DNA of 64,000 bases from Pyropia yezoensis (GCA_009829735.1 CM020618.1:27132894-27196893), one strand, 5' to 3'. Shown: positions 42,555 to 53,800, counted from the stretch's first letter. The notes: generated by a model from the letters alone, not told the origin. Numbers and translations: made by a program.

Positions 42555-44457
42555 CTAGGCACGCATGCTAGACTCTCCCACTCCACGGCCCTCGCCCTCA
42601 CGTGGAGGCGAGCGGCGAGTCCCACGCCGATAACGGTCTCCACTCGTTGGAAGGGGCGGTGGCTCCAAGTCGGAACCGTCGCGCCTTTCACGGTCGCGCA
42701 AGTGGCGCCGACCGTGGCTACTCTTCTGCCTGGTCTTGCGCGCAAGTTTGCGACGTAGACGCTGGACAGACTCCGTCTCCGACGGGGTAGAGGACTCCGC
42801 GACAGAGTACGACAACTCGTCTTCCGACACGGAGGGAGAGCGCCGCGAGTGTCGGCGACGACGGCGAGGAGGCGAGTATGCCCGGCTCGCGCGACGTTTG
42901 CCACGCCCAAGTGGGGCTGGCTGGGGCTTAGTAGCCCCAATGCGAGCCAACTCGGCTGTCATAAACTCCGCCACCGACTCGCAACTCGCGGTCGCCACTG
43001 CAGAACGAACGCGCTCCTCAAGTTGAGGAGTCTCGGAACTTTGGAGGGTTGCGGTCGACGCGGCCAACCAGGAAATGGTGCGCACCAACGTGGTGATCAT
43101 CATCTCTGAGGTTAGAGGCGTGGGCGGTAACACCAACTTGGGGTATACCGTGAGGAGGGTGGCCCCCAAGTTGGGGGACACCGGGGTGGATGACTCCACG
43201 GCCACGCTGATCGGGATGTTCCCGTGAGGCTGGAAAGGAACAGGAGGAGGCGGAGGGGCACGCCGAGGTGGCGGTACCCGGGTGTAACTGCGACCCCGAC
43301 TTGGGGCCCCCGCAGTGGGTTGAGTGGTTGGGCATCGGGGACTACCCGTATGCCCCGGGGGGGGCATACGGGTAGTCCCCGATGCCCAACCCCTCTCGTA
43401 GGACCACACGGCCGTCGTGAAGTTCACGAGCGACCCACACGAACTGGCGAAGTGCGCCATCGTCCTTGGGCCCACGAGTGGGGCGGCGCAACTTGTGCTC
43501 AATGCTCTCCCACTCGATGAACTTGTGGAGGCGGAGCATCTCCTTAAGTAGAGTGAGTAGTCCTGATAAGCACCCCTCAGCAACCAGCTGAGGGGTCAGC
43601 TGTTCCAAACCTTGGATGAGCCGGAGGGGGAGATGCCAGAGCATCCCCCGCCGCTGAACACAGGACACTCAGGTCGACATGACCTCGAGGAGCCACTGGG
43701 TGGCCAACATGGCCCACACCAGGTGATCAGGGCCAGCCGTCAACATGACGGAGCCGAAGTGGTCAAGCAACCGTGGCAGCAACGCCGGGAACCCGTAGGG
43801 GACCTCAACTTGAGGCCACCACTCGGGCTTCTTCGGATAGTACTGCTTCTTACTGGCAGCAGACTGTTGAGGAAACTCAAGTTGAGCCGAGGTCACCAAG
43901 TAGGGACCTCGCCGGAAGTCTTTCTCCATCCGCACATCAAAGTGATGAGTGTGCGGATCGGCCTCGTGGAGGTACGGGGGGCGAGTTGCCACAGCGTCCC
44001 ACGTGAAGGTCGGCAAGTCGCCGGGACCCGGGATAGTTCCCCCACGGTCCACCATGGCCTTGGCACGCTGGACGTCTTCGACCTCCTCGTCGTCCAGGAA
44101 GGCAAACTGGTCCGTCCTGAAGCCGGCAGGGAACCCGACCCTACGGGGATACTTCTCCCGTAGGCGGTCCCATACCCGACCCCTCGCTGCGCCAAGTCGG
44201 CCACAGCGAAAAACAGTCAACCTTTCCTCATAGAGAGGCCAAGCGGGGTAAAACCACCGCCCCAAGGCCTCACGCGGGACAACTTGTCCCGCCTCCGGGG
44301 GAGATCCCGCCGTCGACCCAAAGCCGGGTGATGCGGGAGTCCCATCCCCCGGAGCGATCGCGGAGCCCCCGCCGGAAGTCCCGGCGGGTGCTGCCCCGTA
44401 GGAGGTGTCCTCCATACGCTCATCTAGAGAGTTCGTCTCCACTCCCGGGGTCGCCAT
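42555..44457 (-). pseudogene. RT3 antisense ORF (~630 codons), two lesions
   Basis: Lies between pol and the 3' LTR on the opposite strand. From ATG 44457 (MATPGVETNSLDERMEDTSY) it runs to a TGA at 43669-43671 and continues in the same frame to 43342. A perfect inverted duplication (43326-43391) then adds a stop and shifts the frame, and the next frame is open to 42555. Regions: a Gly/Pro-rich N-terminus; a central part with YPAWPLYEERL, VGFPAGFRTDQFAFLDD and LDHFGSVM; a region rich in Pro and Arg; and a C-terminus with RRRRRHSRRS and SSTPSETESVQRLRRKLARK, like a nuclear-localisation or RS-type tail. No known family recognised. RT2 keeps the matching N-terminus. Confidence 0.68.
43326..43391. 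repeat. Perfect hairpin, 31-bp arms with GGGG loop
   Basis: Arm 43326-43356 (starting GGTTGGGCATCGGGG) is the exact reverse complement of 43361-43391. It looks like a fresh inverted duplication inside the antisense ORF and explains the frame change there. Confidence 0.92.
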
Positions 44458-44779
44458 GGCTCTCCCCAAGTTGGGGAGAGACGCTCTGGCTATCGCGGCA
44501 CGAGACCCGCCTCGAGTTGAGGGGGACTCCGATCGTGGGTATACGGGTGGCCTCCCCAGCGTGGGGCGGCCCAGTGGAAGGTGAAGGGGAGGTGGTGGTG
44601 ATGGTGAAGTGTGAACTGAGGAGAGCGAGCTGCCGAGTGGGCAAGCTTGAAGAGAGGGGCGGTCAACGTGACCGCCTCCACATCCGCGTTACGTACTCGA
44701 TGGGGGACAGCAAGTCGCGCCCCCAACGCCGAGACGTGCGTTTACGCACCCCCTCACAGGGCCGACCGGGTCGGTCGGA

Positions 44780-44795
44780 ACTGAGGAGAGGGGAG
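44780..44795 (+). other. RT3 polypurine tract
   Basis: ACTGAGGAGAGGGGAG directly before the 3' LTR; the same tract, reversed, borders the RT2 3' LTR. Confidence 0.75.
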
Positions 44796-45264
44796 TGTGG
44801 CAGTATTGACCCCCAGGTAGGGGGGCTACACGTGCCATGCAAGGGGCGGCAGGCCACTAGCCTGATCCGTTCCTTCCCCTGCATTTGGGTCCATATTCCC
44901 TAAGTTTGGGATAGTTAGCTTAGTAGTAAATCCAACTTGGATTTGAGGGTCTTCTGCATTTATCGTCTTAAATTTTCGTGTGGCCCGGTGGGCAGGTGCT
45001 GGGGTGGGAGATTCTGAGTGGCGAGGTTCTGAGTGGACCCTGGGGGGATAAGGGGAGGGACAGCGGGGCTTGGCCCTGCGTCCCCGTCCCGACCAAGAAA
45101 CTGTTGGACCACACACCATCCTCTTGTTTGTCCGTGGGGGGTTTGCCCCACAACAGGGACAGAGTGTGTGCGACTTGCACTTCTTCCGGTTCCCCCGACA
45201 CGGGAGGCAGCCCTTGCACACCGCCCCAACTTGGGTGCCGTGTGTGCATGTGGTTTTTGCCACA
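44796..45264 (+). repeat. RT3 3' LTR
   Basis: 469 bp, same TGTGGCA/TGCCACA ends. Followed by the duplicated GACTG. Confidence 0.92.
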
Positions 45265-45269
45265 GACTG

Positions 45270-45831
45270 TGTAGGCAGCTGTTTTTACTGGAGATGGTGC
45301 CTGTTGGTGTGGGGCGATCGGAAGGGGCCGCTTGTCATCGATTGGGAGAGCACGGTCCCGACGGGGGGGGTCGCGGCCTGTGGGCTGCGGTGAGACGTAA
45401 CCGCTCCCGGGGGCACTGGTGGCGGTAGCCTGCAGGGAGGGGGAGTGGGTGGCTGTATTCGGTAAGTGAGGCGGCTATGGCCCGCGATTTACGATTCAGC
45501 CGCGGCGGTACGCGAAAGCGAGCGGCTGTGGCCAGTGGGCCGCAGAGAGCATGCCAGCAACAGGCAGAGAGAAAGGGGCGCGCATTGGGGGCAGCATGGG
45601 TGAGGGGCCGCTCCCCGCTGGCGATGGGAGGAGGCCAGGAGGGGGGCCGTGGGCCAGCGGCGGCTGTAGAGAGACGTGCGTCGGTTGCCGGGGGGAAGTC
45701 GGGGTTGGCACCTGTGCCATGTGGGGTGGGTCGTGGCCGGGGACACGGTCGCTGCCTTCTGGGAGGCAGCGTCGGCCGCCGACGGCCGGCAGTAAAGCAG
45801 CGGCTGTCTGAAGTAAGCGGTAGTGGTCCCT
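45270..45831. other. Spacer right of RT3, no gene seen
   Basis: G-rich with overlapping low-complexity frames. No recognisable feature. Confidence 0.45.
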
Positions 45832-46227
45832 CACACGTAGCTGAGATGTGCGTCCTGGGCTTCCATTACACCCTCTTTTCATGCCTACGTGGACCCCTCT
45901 CAGCGGCTCAGAGAAATTTGGTGACAAATGGCTTGTCACCAATTATGTCCCCACGCCACAGGGCCCATCAGAGGGGTGCCGTCGCAGCGCATACTCGCGG
46001 GTGTGCGGAGCGCCGCGAGCCGTCCCGGATCTCGACCAAGCGTGTACAGCCGACCACACCATCTTGTGCATCGCGCGGCACCCGCTTCGTCCTCAACTCG
46101 TTCGGCGGCCGCATTCCCCATCCATATCTCTCACAACTTCCCCTGTTTTACATTCCTACGCTGTCTGCGCTCCAAATTCCCTCACGCGGCACCCGCACCC
46201 CTCCCTTACAGCCCGCATATTGTGTTC

Positions 46228-47481
46228 ATGGAGCCTGATGACTCTGCACCCTCGCCATTTCTTTCAAGGTTAGTCATTAGCTCGGCTCGTTTTAGGGAGG
46301 GTTGCATGTTCATCTTTATCCATCTACATCTACATACGGGCGTTCTTGTGCCACAGATTGCTGACACGCTTGGTGCTATGCTCTGTTTTTCTCTTTCTCT
46401 TTTTTTTTTACAGCTTGACCTCGGCAGATGTTGTTGGGGTGTTCCTCGACAAAGTCCACTCTTCTTTTTGCCCGTTTTTCGCAGGCATCTTCCTGAAGCA
46501 TAGCCAGGGCCATTCGGCATGGCTATCAGCTGATGGTAGAAACGTGCGGACGACCACGGCCGCCGCACTGACCGCCCTGCGCATTAAGAAGTGCGAAAGG
46601 AACATGGGGGTAGACAGTGTGGGAATGCCCACAGCGGCCTGTAAGAGGTGCTACCGCGCTGCCTTGCACGCCTCTGCCCCCCCTTACGCCCCCTTCCCAC
46701 CTGCGCCTATTCCATGTTACGCAGTCTCCCCGGCTTTCGCCCCCCACCCTTCCTCCTGCGCTGATTGTGCGCCGTCAGCACGCAAAACTCAAACGCTGCA
46801 AGGCGAGGTTGCTGCCCTAGGGCACCTGTTGGTGCTGGAGCACGCGCCGACAGACGTGCTGGAGCGGCAAGTGGCGGTCGCACCGTCTCTGTCGACCCCG
46901 TCAGCGTTGAGCGCAAGCATGTCCACAGGTGACGACGGCGAAAACAATCGTCCGCCTATTGTCATTCAATTTCCGAAGGCCCTGAAGGCTGGCGATTATT
47001 GGAGTGAGGCGCACTGAGCTCACCAACAATTGATTGCAGCGACGGTATTGCTGCGGACGACTCTTAAAAAGATTGGTCTCAAGCGTCCCAATGGGCGCCA
47101 CGTGCACTACATGAAGGTGATAATGCCGCCAAAAGCCAAGGTCAAAACGCGCCAAGCGTATCAGCGCCTGACGCACGCCATATACGCCCTTCATGCTGGT
47201 GAAGCACCTGACGCTTCAGTCTCCCTCAAAACACGCAGTAAAAGAAAGCGTCCCCCTGTCCGTCTCTGTGGTCCAGCAGGCAGGGATGCGAAGCAGTATT
47301 CGGCCTCTTCTGAACTTCAGTCCGCCGCCATCTTGGTGCGTGCCAAAGCCCTCGCTTGGGAGTCAGAGGACTGGACGCTGAATACTTTTCGCAAGAGGAA
47401 GTCCGCTACGGCAGGGTCAAGAGTGGCGTCCAAGCCTAGCGACATGCGCCTTTGCGCGAACAAGAAAAGACTTCAGCGAAA
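46228..47481 (+). pseudogene. Uncharacterised gene of the inverted-repeat element, 5' part
   Basis: Exon 1: ATG 46228 to 46268 (MEPDDSAPSPFLS). Intron 46269-46413 with GTTAGT donor and a strong T9ACAG acceptor. Exon 2: 46414 onward, about 350 codons. One TGA at 47015-47017 interrupts the frame, which resumes unchanged. No family recognised. Visible features are a Cys-rich Pro segment (ACKRCYRAAL, SSCADCAP), an acidic GDDGENN patch, and a basic region (MPPKAKVKTR, KTRSKRKRPP) suited to nucleic-acid binding. The frame runs straight into the RT4b LTR at 47482, so the gene continues at 57092. Being the main gene in the element, it may be its transposase or accessory protein, but no catalytic motif was seen. 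Confidence 0.5.
46269..46413 (+). other. Candidate intron (145 bp)
   Basis: TTCAAG|GTTAGTC ... TTTTTTTTTACAG|CTTGAC. The polypyrimidine tract is the clearest in the window. Splicing keeps the frame. Confidence 0.55.
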
Positions 47482-47843
47482 TGTAGAACAATAGGGACCC
47501 GCTGCACGTCCACTCTCTGGAAACGATCACCAAGGGGGATCGGCACCAACGTCACCGGGAGGCCAAGGTAGCTGTCCTTGGAGCGCAAGCCACGGGACCA
47601 AAATGGGAGTCCAAATGGGAGGGGTTGGTTGTTCCACCATGACCGGCGGTGGATTCGCCGACGGCCCCCTCGTCATAAACCCTCGGAGACACTACTAACT
47701 ACCCTCCTCCCCAAGATGCAAGTCCCTCTGGTCATACGTAACCTATAGATACCGTGACCAGTGCGGACTCCCAAACTGAAGGTTAAGGGCTAGAAGTAGT
47801 CTTCCTGTATTAGGTTCACAGTACGGTCATCCATCTTGCTACA
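47482..47843 (-). repeat. RT4b 3' LTR
   Basis: 362 bp, TGTAGAACAATAGGG to CATCTTGCTACA on the plus strand. In that orientation TCATAAACCCTCGG lies about 750 bp upstream of the antisense ORF. Confidence 0.88.
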
Positions 47844-48428
47844 CATCCCCCGTTCAGACTCGGCCTGTCCTCGGGTCGAGTTGCATTCGGGTTTCCGAAT
47901 GTAAGTGGGTCGCGCGACCGCTTACCAGTCGGGTGGGGCTTTGCGCCCTGTCGCGGCAGACACCCCTTTTCGGGGCTGTCTGAGGGGGGTGCCCGCCTTC
48001 GTGTGGTACACACACGATCCGCTTTCCGGACCGTTGAATTCCCGATGCGGGTTTTCGTGTCACGACCCCCCTCTCCGGGGGGTGGTGAAAGCGGATCTGC
48101 CACCAGGCGCCGGGTGGTAAGGGGGTCCCTCTCGTGAGGACGAGTGAGGGGGGGCCGGGGCTGCCCGCGTTGCGCGGGTGCGGTCGCGGGGTATCCCCCC
48201 TTGATTACCCCTTGTGGGGGCGTGGCCCTGACCCAGGTGCCGGGGTGGAGCGACCTCGTAGCTCGGTTGGCGCGGGTCGTCCCGCGCTGCCGTATCCCTC
48301 GTGATGAGCTGTGTGGCTATAAGCGCGGGTGCCCGCGCTTCCCTGGCTCGTCCCTGTGCATTCCCCGTACCGGGTCGAGCCGGCTGCGGCTTCTTGGCAC
48401 GAGAAACCCCTGCTACCCCGGATCCACT

Positions 48429-50795
48429 ATGTCGGACCCCCAGGTGCCCGAGGGCGTGGACGACCTCCTGCTTGAGAAGGAGGAGGTAATGCAGGACAAC
48501 GTTCCCGTCGCTGCCACCGCTGCCGAGTGCTTCCTTGCCAGCTCGTCGGACGACGGGGATCGGGTGACCGTCCGCGTGTCGGCGGCGGGCCCGCCGGGCG
48601 GACTGTCGTCCGTTTGCAGCGACACGACGGCTCCGTCGGGGGGCGGTCAACCGCGTGTGGCGGTTCCTGTTTTTACTCCTCCGGCGGCCCGAATGGCTCC
48701 TGTTGCCGGTGCCGGTGTGGCGCTACCGCAAGAAGGTGCAGCCGCTGCTGCTGATGGTCGTGGCGGCACCCCGGCCGGCGCGGCGGGTCAAGATGGTGCG
48801 GGTACCCGCTCGGGTGGTGGTCCGTCCGCGGGGGCGGTTGAAGGGTCTACCCTATCCGTCCCCGTTGTGCCTTCGTCGGGCCGGAATCGTGACGGCGCAC
48901 ATCCCGCAGTGCTGCGGGTGACTTTCGGTCAACACGTGTCCTTCCCGATGGCGGTGGACTCCGGGAGTCACTCCGGGCGGGCGCGCGGCCTTCTTCTTCC
49001 TCCTCGCCCCCATGCGCCTGCGGCGCCGGCCCATCTGCCGGTGGGGCTTCCCCCGGAGCCGCCGATTCTTCTTGGGCCCGCCCGGGTCGCCCCGCTGGGT
49101 AGCGGCGTCGCCTTGGTGGCGGTCCACCCCCCTATGTCGGTGTCCGACTGGGTGGCTCGGGTTCGAGGCCTCACTGTGCAAGAGCCCATGGACTCTGCTA
49201 GCCGGATGCGGGTGGACTTCCACCCGCCGAGCTACCGTGGAGGTTCCTCCCGGCGCACCAAGTTGGACCCGAGTTGGGAGCGGGAGTTGGCGCGGCTGGT
49301 CAACCAGCCGAATGCGGTCCGTGTGGAGCATGATTGGATACTGAGTCAGCCGGACGACCGGCATGCCCAGCTCTGGCGCACCCGGTTCGGTCGGGGTGAT
49401 GTCTTCCTCAACCCCGCGTTCGGGGTATGCGACTTGGTTGCTCCCGCGTTGCCGCGCGACGTTGACTACGCGGCTAGTGCTCGGGGGGTTGCGGCCGCAG
49501 TGGCCTCTGTTGCGTTCGGTCACACCGTGCCCGATACCGGCCGGTATCCCGGGCTTGAGTATTTCCCGGATGTATCCCCGTATCTGACGTTGACGGCGCC
49601 GTAACCACTCATGGCGGGGCTGAAGTCGGCGTCGAGCTGGCGACGCAACCATGGCGGCATGGCGGATGCGCTCCGCACCGATATAGCGTGTGCGTTGCAG
49701 ACCGGTAACGGTCGCGCCCCGGTGTACACTCCGGTGCGCCCGCCTCTGTGGCAGAAGGAGTGGGAACCCGCCCCGGCTTGCCGGTTTGACACCGGCTCGT
49801 GCCTCCGATACTTCGGTAGTGTGTTGGTTTCTCGGCCTGTCCACCCGTTGCAGGGGACCTTCACCCTCGAGGTTACGCTCGGGCAGGCTTCCCCCTTTCT
49901 GTTTCCGTCCGCAGGCAGGGGCGGCTGTTTCATCTTCCGAAGGGTGTCCGTCGGCATATTGGGGGGCTGGGCGTTGACGCCATAGCTGCCAAGACGGGGT
50001 TGGCCCGTGCGTTGGAGGCCCTCCTGGCCGCTCACGATGCCGTGAACTGGGCGGAAGTGTTGAACCTACGCCCGTACCGGGATCTGCAGGCTGGGGCTGC
50101 CCCCTTGCTTCCTCACTCGTTGCGCATCCGGCGCACTCAGCCGGGTGAGCCCAGTTACCGTGGGTGGGCGTCCACCGAGGCTGTTCCTGACCTAGGTATT
50201 CCCCTGGTTATCCATGACCCTCTTCAGGTCATAGCCCCGTGGTTCGGTAACCCAATACCGGTGGGGGTTGGCCGTTGTCCCCGAGAGTGGGACTCTACGG
50301 GTGGGGAGCGTGAGGTGTCCCGTCGTCGGGCGGAGTCCCACCGGGTACAAGGTGGAGCCCCTTCCTTCCGTGGGGTCCTACCGTGCCTCGTATCGGGCGG
50401 CACCGGCTTCGGTGGTAGCCTTGTCGGCTCCAGAGGCTCCTCGGGCTGCGCCAGTGTCTGTTTCCGCCCGTGTCATGCCAGACGGGGGTCCCCGTCTACG
50501 GTATGAGGGCGTTGACGCCCTCATTACCCGCGAGCTGCGGGAGGTTCTCTCTGTTAGCTGGGGGGATATCCCCCCAGGTGCCGCGCTGGTTGGTACCGCG
50601 CGCTGCTTCGGTGGGGTGCCGGACCGCCTCAAGCTAGCTCTGGAGGAAGTGGAGGCTGGTCGCAGCACCCTCGTGGAGCTATGCACTGAGGTAACCCAGG
50701 CGATTGACCGTCGCGAGACTGCCGACCGGTGGAGTATGGAGGTGTACGCGTCTACGCGTGAGTGGCCTCCTTCGGGCAGCAGGGGTACCCCCTGA
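48429..50795 (+). pseudogene. RT4b long antisense ORF (~790 codons)
   Basis: Antisense to pol, between integrase and the 3' LTR. Starts at ATG 48429 (MSDPQVPEGVDDLLL). The first 391 codons are open to TAA 49602-49604. The same frame restarts two codons later at ATG 49611, and RT4a has a sense codon at that stop, so the ancestral ORF was one. Two frameshifts follow (about 49960 and about 50400), ending at TGA 50793. Segments: Ala/Gly/Pro-rich N-terminal 200 residues; SDWVARVRGLTVQEP; WRTRFGRGDVFLNPAFGVCDL; TVPDTGRYPG; LKSASSWRRNHGGMADAL; LRYFGSVL; LEALLAAHDAVNWAEV; EGVDALITREL; LCTEVTQAIDRRE. No known family recognised. Confidence 0.7.
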
Positions 50796-51190
50796 AGAGT
50801 GCTGTTGCTATGTGGGAGAGGGACTTCGTGACCCTTGTGGTGGCCGGGTAGTAGTGAGTATAAACTCATCCCCCGCTGGGGCGTTTGCGTGCATCTGATG
50901 GCTGCCTTAGGGCAGTACCCCGTCTGCTTTAGCAGTGGCCTGCCTTGGTTTTTCTTGCGCACCCAACCCATCCTGGTTGGGTAATACTGGTAAAGGTCAA
51001 CCTTCCTCGGTCCGTCACTTGCCCCATGGCTGAAGGTTTACTTTGGTGTATGCCTCAGGTTACTTTGAAATTATCGGAGTTATTCATCTCGTTCAAGTAA
51101 AACTTGTTAAAGTCAGTAGCCCACTTAGTTTGCCTAAGTCCGCTCCGACTTAGTGAACCAAAGTCTTGCCGAATCCAGGTGACACCCTAT

Positions 51191-52660
51191 TTAGTAGGTA
51201 TAAGCCTCACCCCCCAACAGCCGAAGTCGGTGTCTGATGGGTGTTTTCAGCAGGCGTCGTCGCCTCATGTCAGGCATGAGAAGTTGGCGGGGTATATTCG
51301 CCGCCTGTGAACAGGTGGGTGAGTCGTATCCGACCCACATCACTTTGACGTACCAGGGTCCTGGTAGGTCCGGGTCGGCGTGTCCGACCACGCTCTCTAC
51401 TTGGTATGGAATCACATCCGGCCCCACCAGCTCATCTGACTGGTTGGTAGTAAGCGCTTCATGTAGCAACCCAGCCGGTCCCGGCTGGGGCTGATCCGGC
51501 TTCGGAGGAGGTGTCACATCATTGAGATTGATGCGTTGTATCTCCTTATCGGAGTGCAGGATGACAGAGTGATCATCTCTGTGTAGCATCTGGTACGGTC
51601 CCTTGACCGGTTGCATAAGCTTGTTCCCTAGGAACTTCTGGTGTCTGATATAGACCCAGTCACCTGTTACCAGGGTTGTGTTGCGTACCCGTAGTCGGGC
51701 ATCGATGTTCTTCTTGTATCGAAGCTGTCTACGGTCAAGGGCACCCTTGAGCTTAGGTATCATCCACGATAGCTTGGCCAACCAAGCTAAATGGATCCGT
51801 TCGGCCGGTCGGCCCTTCGGTATGTCATACCGACTGCATCTGCCGGGTGGCAGCGTCAGGTTACCGACACCCGTTGGCGTGACCCACTCCAGTGGAGCAA
51901 TGCTGGTACTCCGGTGGGGCCTGGCATTATATGCCAGGGTTAATACGGACAGGAGCCTGTCCCACATGTTCGTGTGTTCCGCCACGTAGCATTGGAGCAT
52001 CTTGACGATGGTGCGGTAGAACCGCTCCACCTGCCCGTTGGATTGCGGGTGGTAGTCGGATGCCCGACGTGGTCCGATACCGAACATGCCAATGACCTTA
52101 GTGCAGAATGCTGATGTAAGGTTTGCTCCGTTGTCGGAGAAGAGTTGCTTCATTACTCCGTAGGCACTGATCCAGTGGTCAACCACTGCGTTCATGATCG
52201 TGTAGGCCGTATCATTCGGGATGGCTACTGCTCGTGACAGCTTAGTAAAGCGGTCCGACATGACCAGGATGTACCTGTTCCCTTCTTCCGTTACTGGAAG
52301 CTGCCCGAGTATGTCGACAGCAACTTGCTCATTGGGCCCGTCGGGTGGGAATTGTTGCATAGCGGATGCCTGCCTATGAAGAATCATACGATTCCGTGCA
52401 CACGGGTGGCATCCCCGCACGTGGTCGACTACGTCGACGGCCATTCCTGGCCAGTAGAAGAACCTCCGCATTGCTGCGAACATGCGCGAACCCCCCGGGT
52501 GTCCGGCTGTAGGGTTCTCGTGTTCTCGTTCCATGACGGCTTGTCGTAAGGACACGGGAACCACGACTTGATGTCGTCCATCGGCGGGTGCCCGCCGGTA
52601 TATGAGGCCGTCTTCATTCTCGGAGGCGATGCCGGCCGTGCCGGCCAGGAGGTTAGCGCG
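51191..52660 (-). pseudogene. RT4b integrase
   Basis: About 457 clean codons plus a short upstream piece. Zinc finger (HENPTAGHPGG ... CHPCARNR), catalytic triad in VDILGQLP, SDNGANL and NGQVERFYRT, all acidic residues kept. A KGPYQMLHRDD (GPY/F-type) motif and a C-terminal WYVKVMWVGYDS segment resemble a diverged chromodomain. The integrase itself looks undamaged, but it is cut off from the rest of pol because RNase H is missing upstream. Confidence 0.82.
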
Positions 52661-53797
52661 ATAGCAGGGCTTGCTTTAGCAGCTCGAATGCCTCTCCCTC
52701 GCTTGGCGAGGGAGGTTGGAGCACCTTGGGCAAGGCGCTGCTCGTCAGAACCGTCAACGGTTTGGCTATACGAGCGACGTCCTTGACGAACCATCGGTAT
52801 GCGTTGCACATCCCCAGGAAGCTTTTCAGCTGTGTCTGGCTGGTCGGGTATTGCGCATCCCGGAGTGCCCGGGTATTAGCTCCGAGTACTCCCAGTTTAC
52901 CTGGTGCGATCTTGTGACCCAGATACTCGACGGTCTGTTGGAAGAAGGCGCACTTCTTGAGACGCAAGGTTACCCCGGCGATCCGTAAGACGATGAGGAC
53001 CTCGTCGACATGTTGCACATGGTCATCCATGTCACGAGAGAAGACGATGACGTCGTCCAAGTACACCAGGCAGTTACGCCACTTGACTCCCGACAGTATA
53101 ATGTCGATGGCCCGCTGGAATGTGGCGGGGGCGTTGGACAATCCGAAGGGCATCCTTAGGAGCTCGTACACGCCACTGTGACAGACGAACTCCGTCTTGG
53201 GGATATCCTCCTCCGCAGCGGGGATCTGCCAGTACCCGGCATTGCAGTCGATAATGGTAAACACTGTGGCTACCCCAGCGAGTCGATGCACTCGTCCATC
53301 CTTGGTGAACGGTATGAGTCTTTCTTGGCAACCAAGTTGAGGCGTCGATAATCGATGCAGAACCGAGGGTTTTGATCCTTCTTCGGTACGATAACGACTG
53401 GGGCGCCCCACTCCGACATCGAAGGTCGGATCACCTTAGCTTCGCTCATCCTCTTCACTTCTCCGTCAACGATCTCTCGTTTCATGGGTCCCGCTCGGTG
53501 CGGTTGCGACCGCGCTGGTCGTGCACCTGGTACCAGGTTTATACGATGTTGGGTTGCCCCAATGGTACCAAGGGCCCCGCCGGTCCACATGACGTCATGC
53601 TTTCTTAGCATCCGTCGTACCCCTTCGGCTAACGAAGGGGGAAGGTGGTCGAGGTCAGCCTCGGCCAGTGCCTTCAAGGCTTCTTGGTCCTTCGGCGGAA
53701 TGTCCGCCGGAGCTGATGACTGGTTAGGCTTCCCGGCGTCGGGTTCCGTCAGCTGGGTGGTCTCGGCGACCGCCAGCACCTCGAGTGGTTCCACTTG
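52653..53797 (-). pseudogene. RT4b reverse transcriptase, RNase H deleted
   Basis: N-terminal part 53797-53270: VVIVPKKDQNPRFCIDYRRLN. A frameshift near 53275 (after DECIDSLG) leads into the palm in the next frame: DCNAGYWQIP, MPFGLSNAPATFQRAID and the normal catalytic VYLDDVIVFS. Just after KQALL the sequence jumps to the linker before integrase (RANLLAG). About 0.6 kb that encodes RNase H in RT4a is gone, with AGC shared at the junction. The protease stop TAA 53801-53803 is in the same frame as this ORF. Confidence 0.8.
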
Positions 53798-53800
53798 ACC

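Larger units (their letters stand above)
35929..45264 (+). mobile_element. RT3: nearly complete Ty3/gypsy chromodomain element
   Basis: 9.34 kb with LTRs 35929-36396 and 44796-45264 (about eight substitutions and one 1-bp indel by eye). Perfect 5-bp duplication GACTG at 35924-35928 and 45265-45269. Primer site at 36399, polypurine tract GAGGAGAGGGGAG before the 3' LTR. Order: gag, protease, reverse transcriptase-RNase H-integrase-chromodomain, then an antisense ORF in the 3' part. pol is undamaged. Gag has one 1-nt insertion, and the antisense ORF has a TGA and an inverted-duplication lesion. The low LTR divergence means a fairly recent insertion. Confidence 0.93.
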
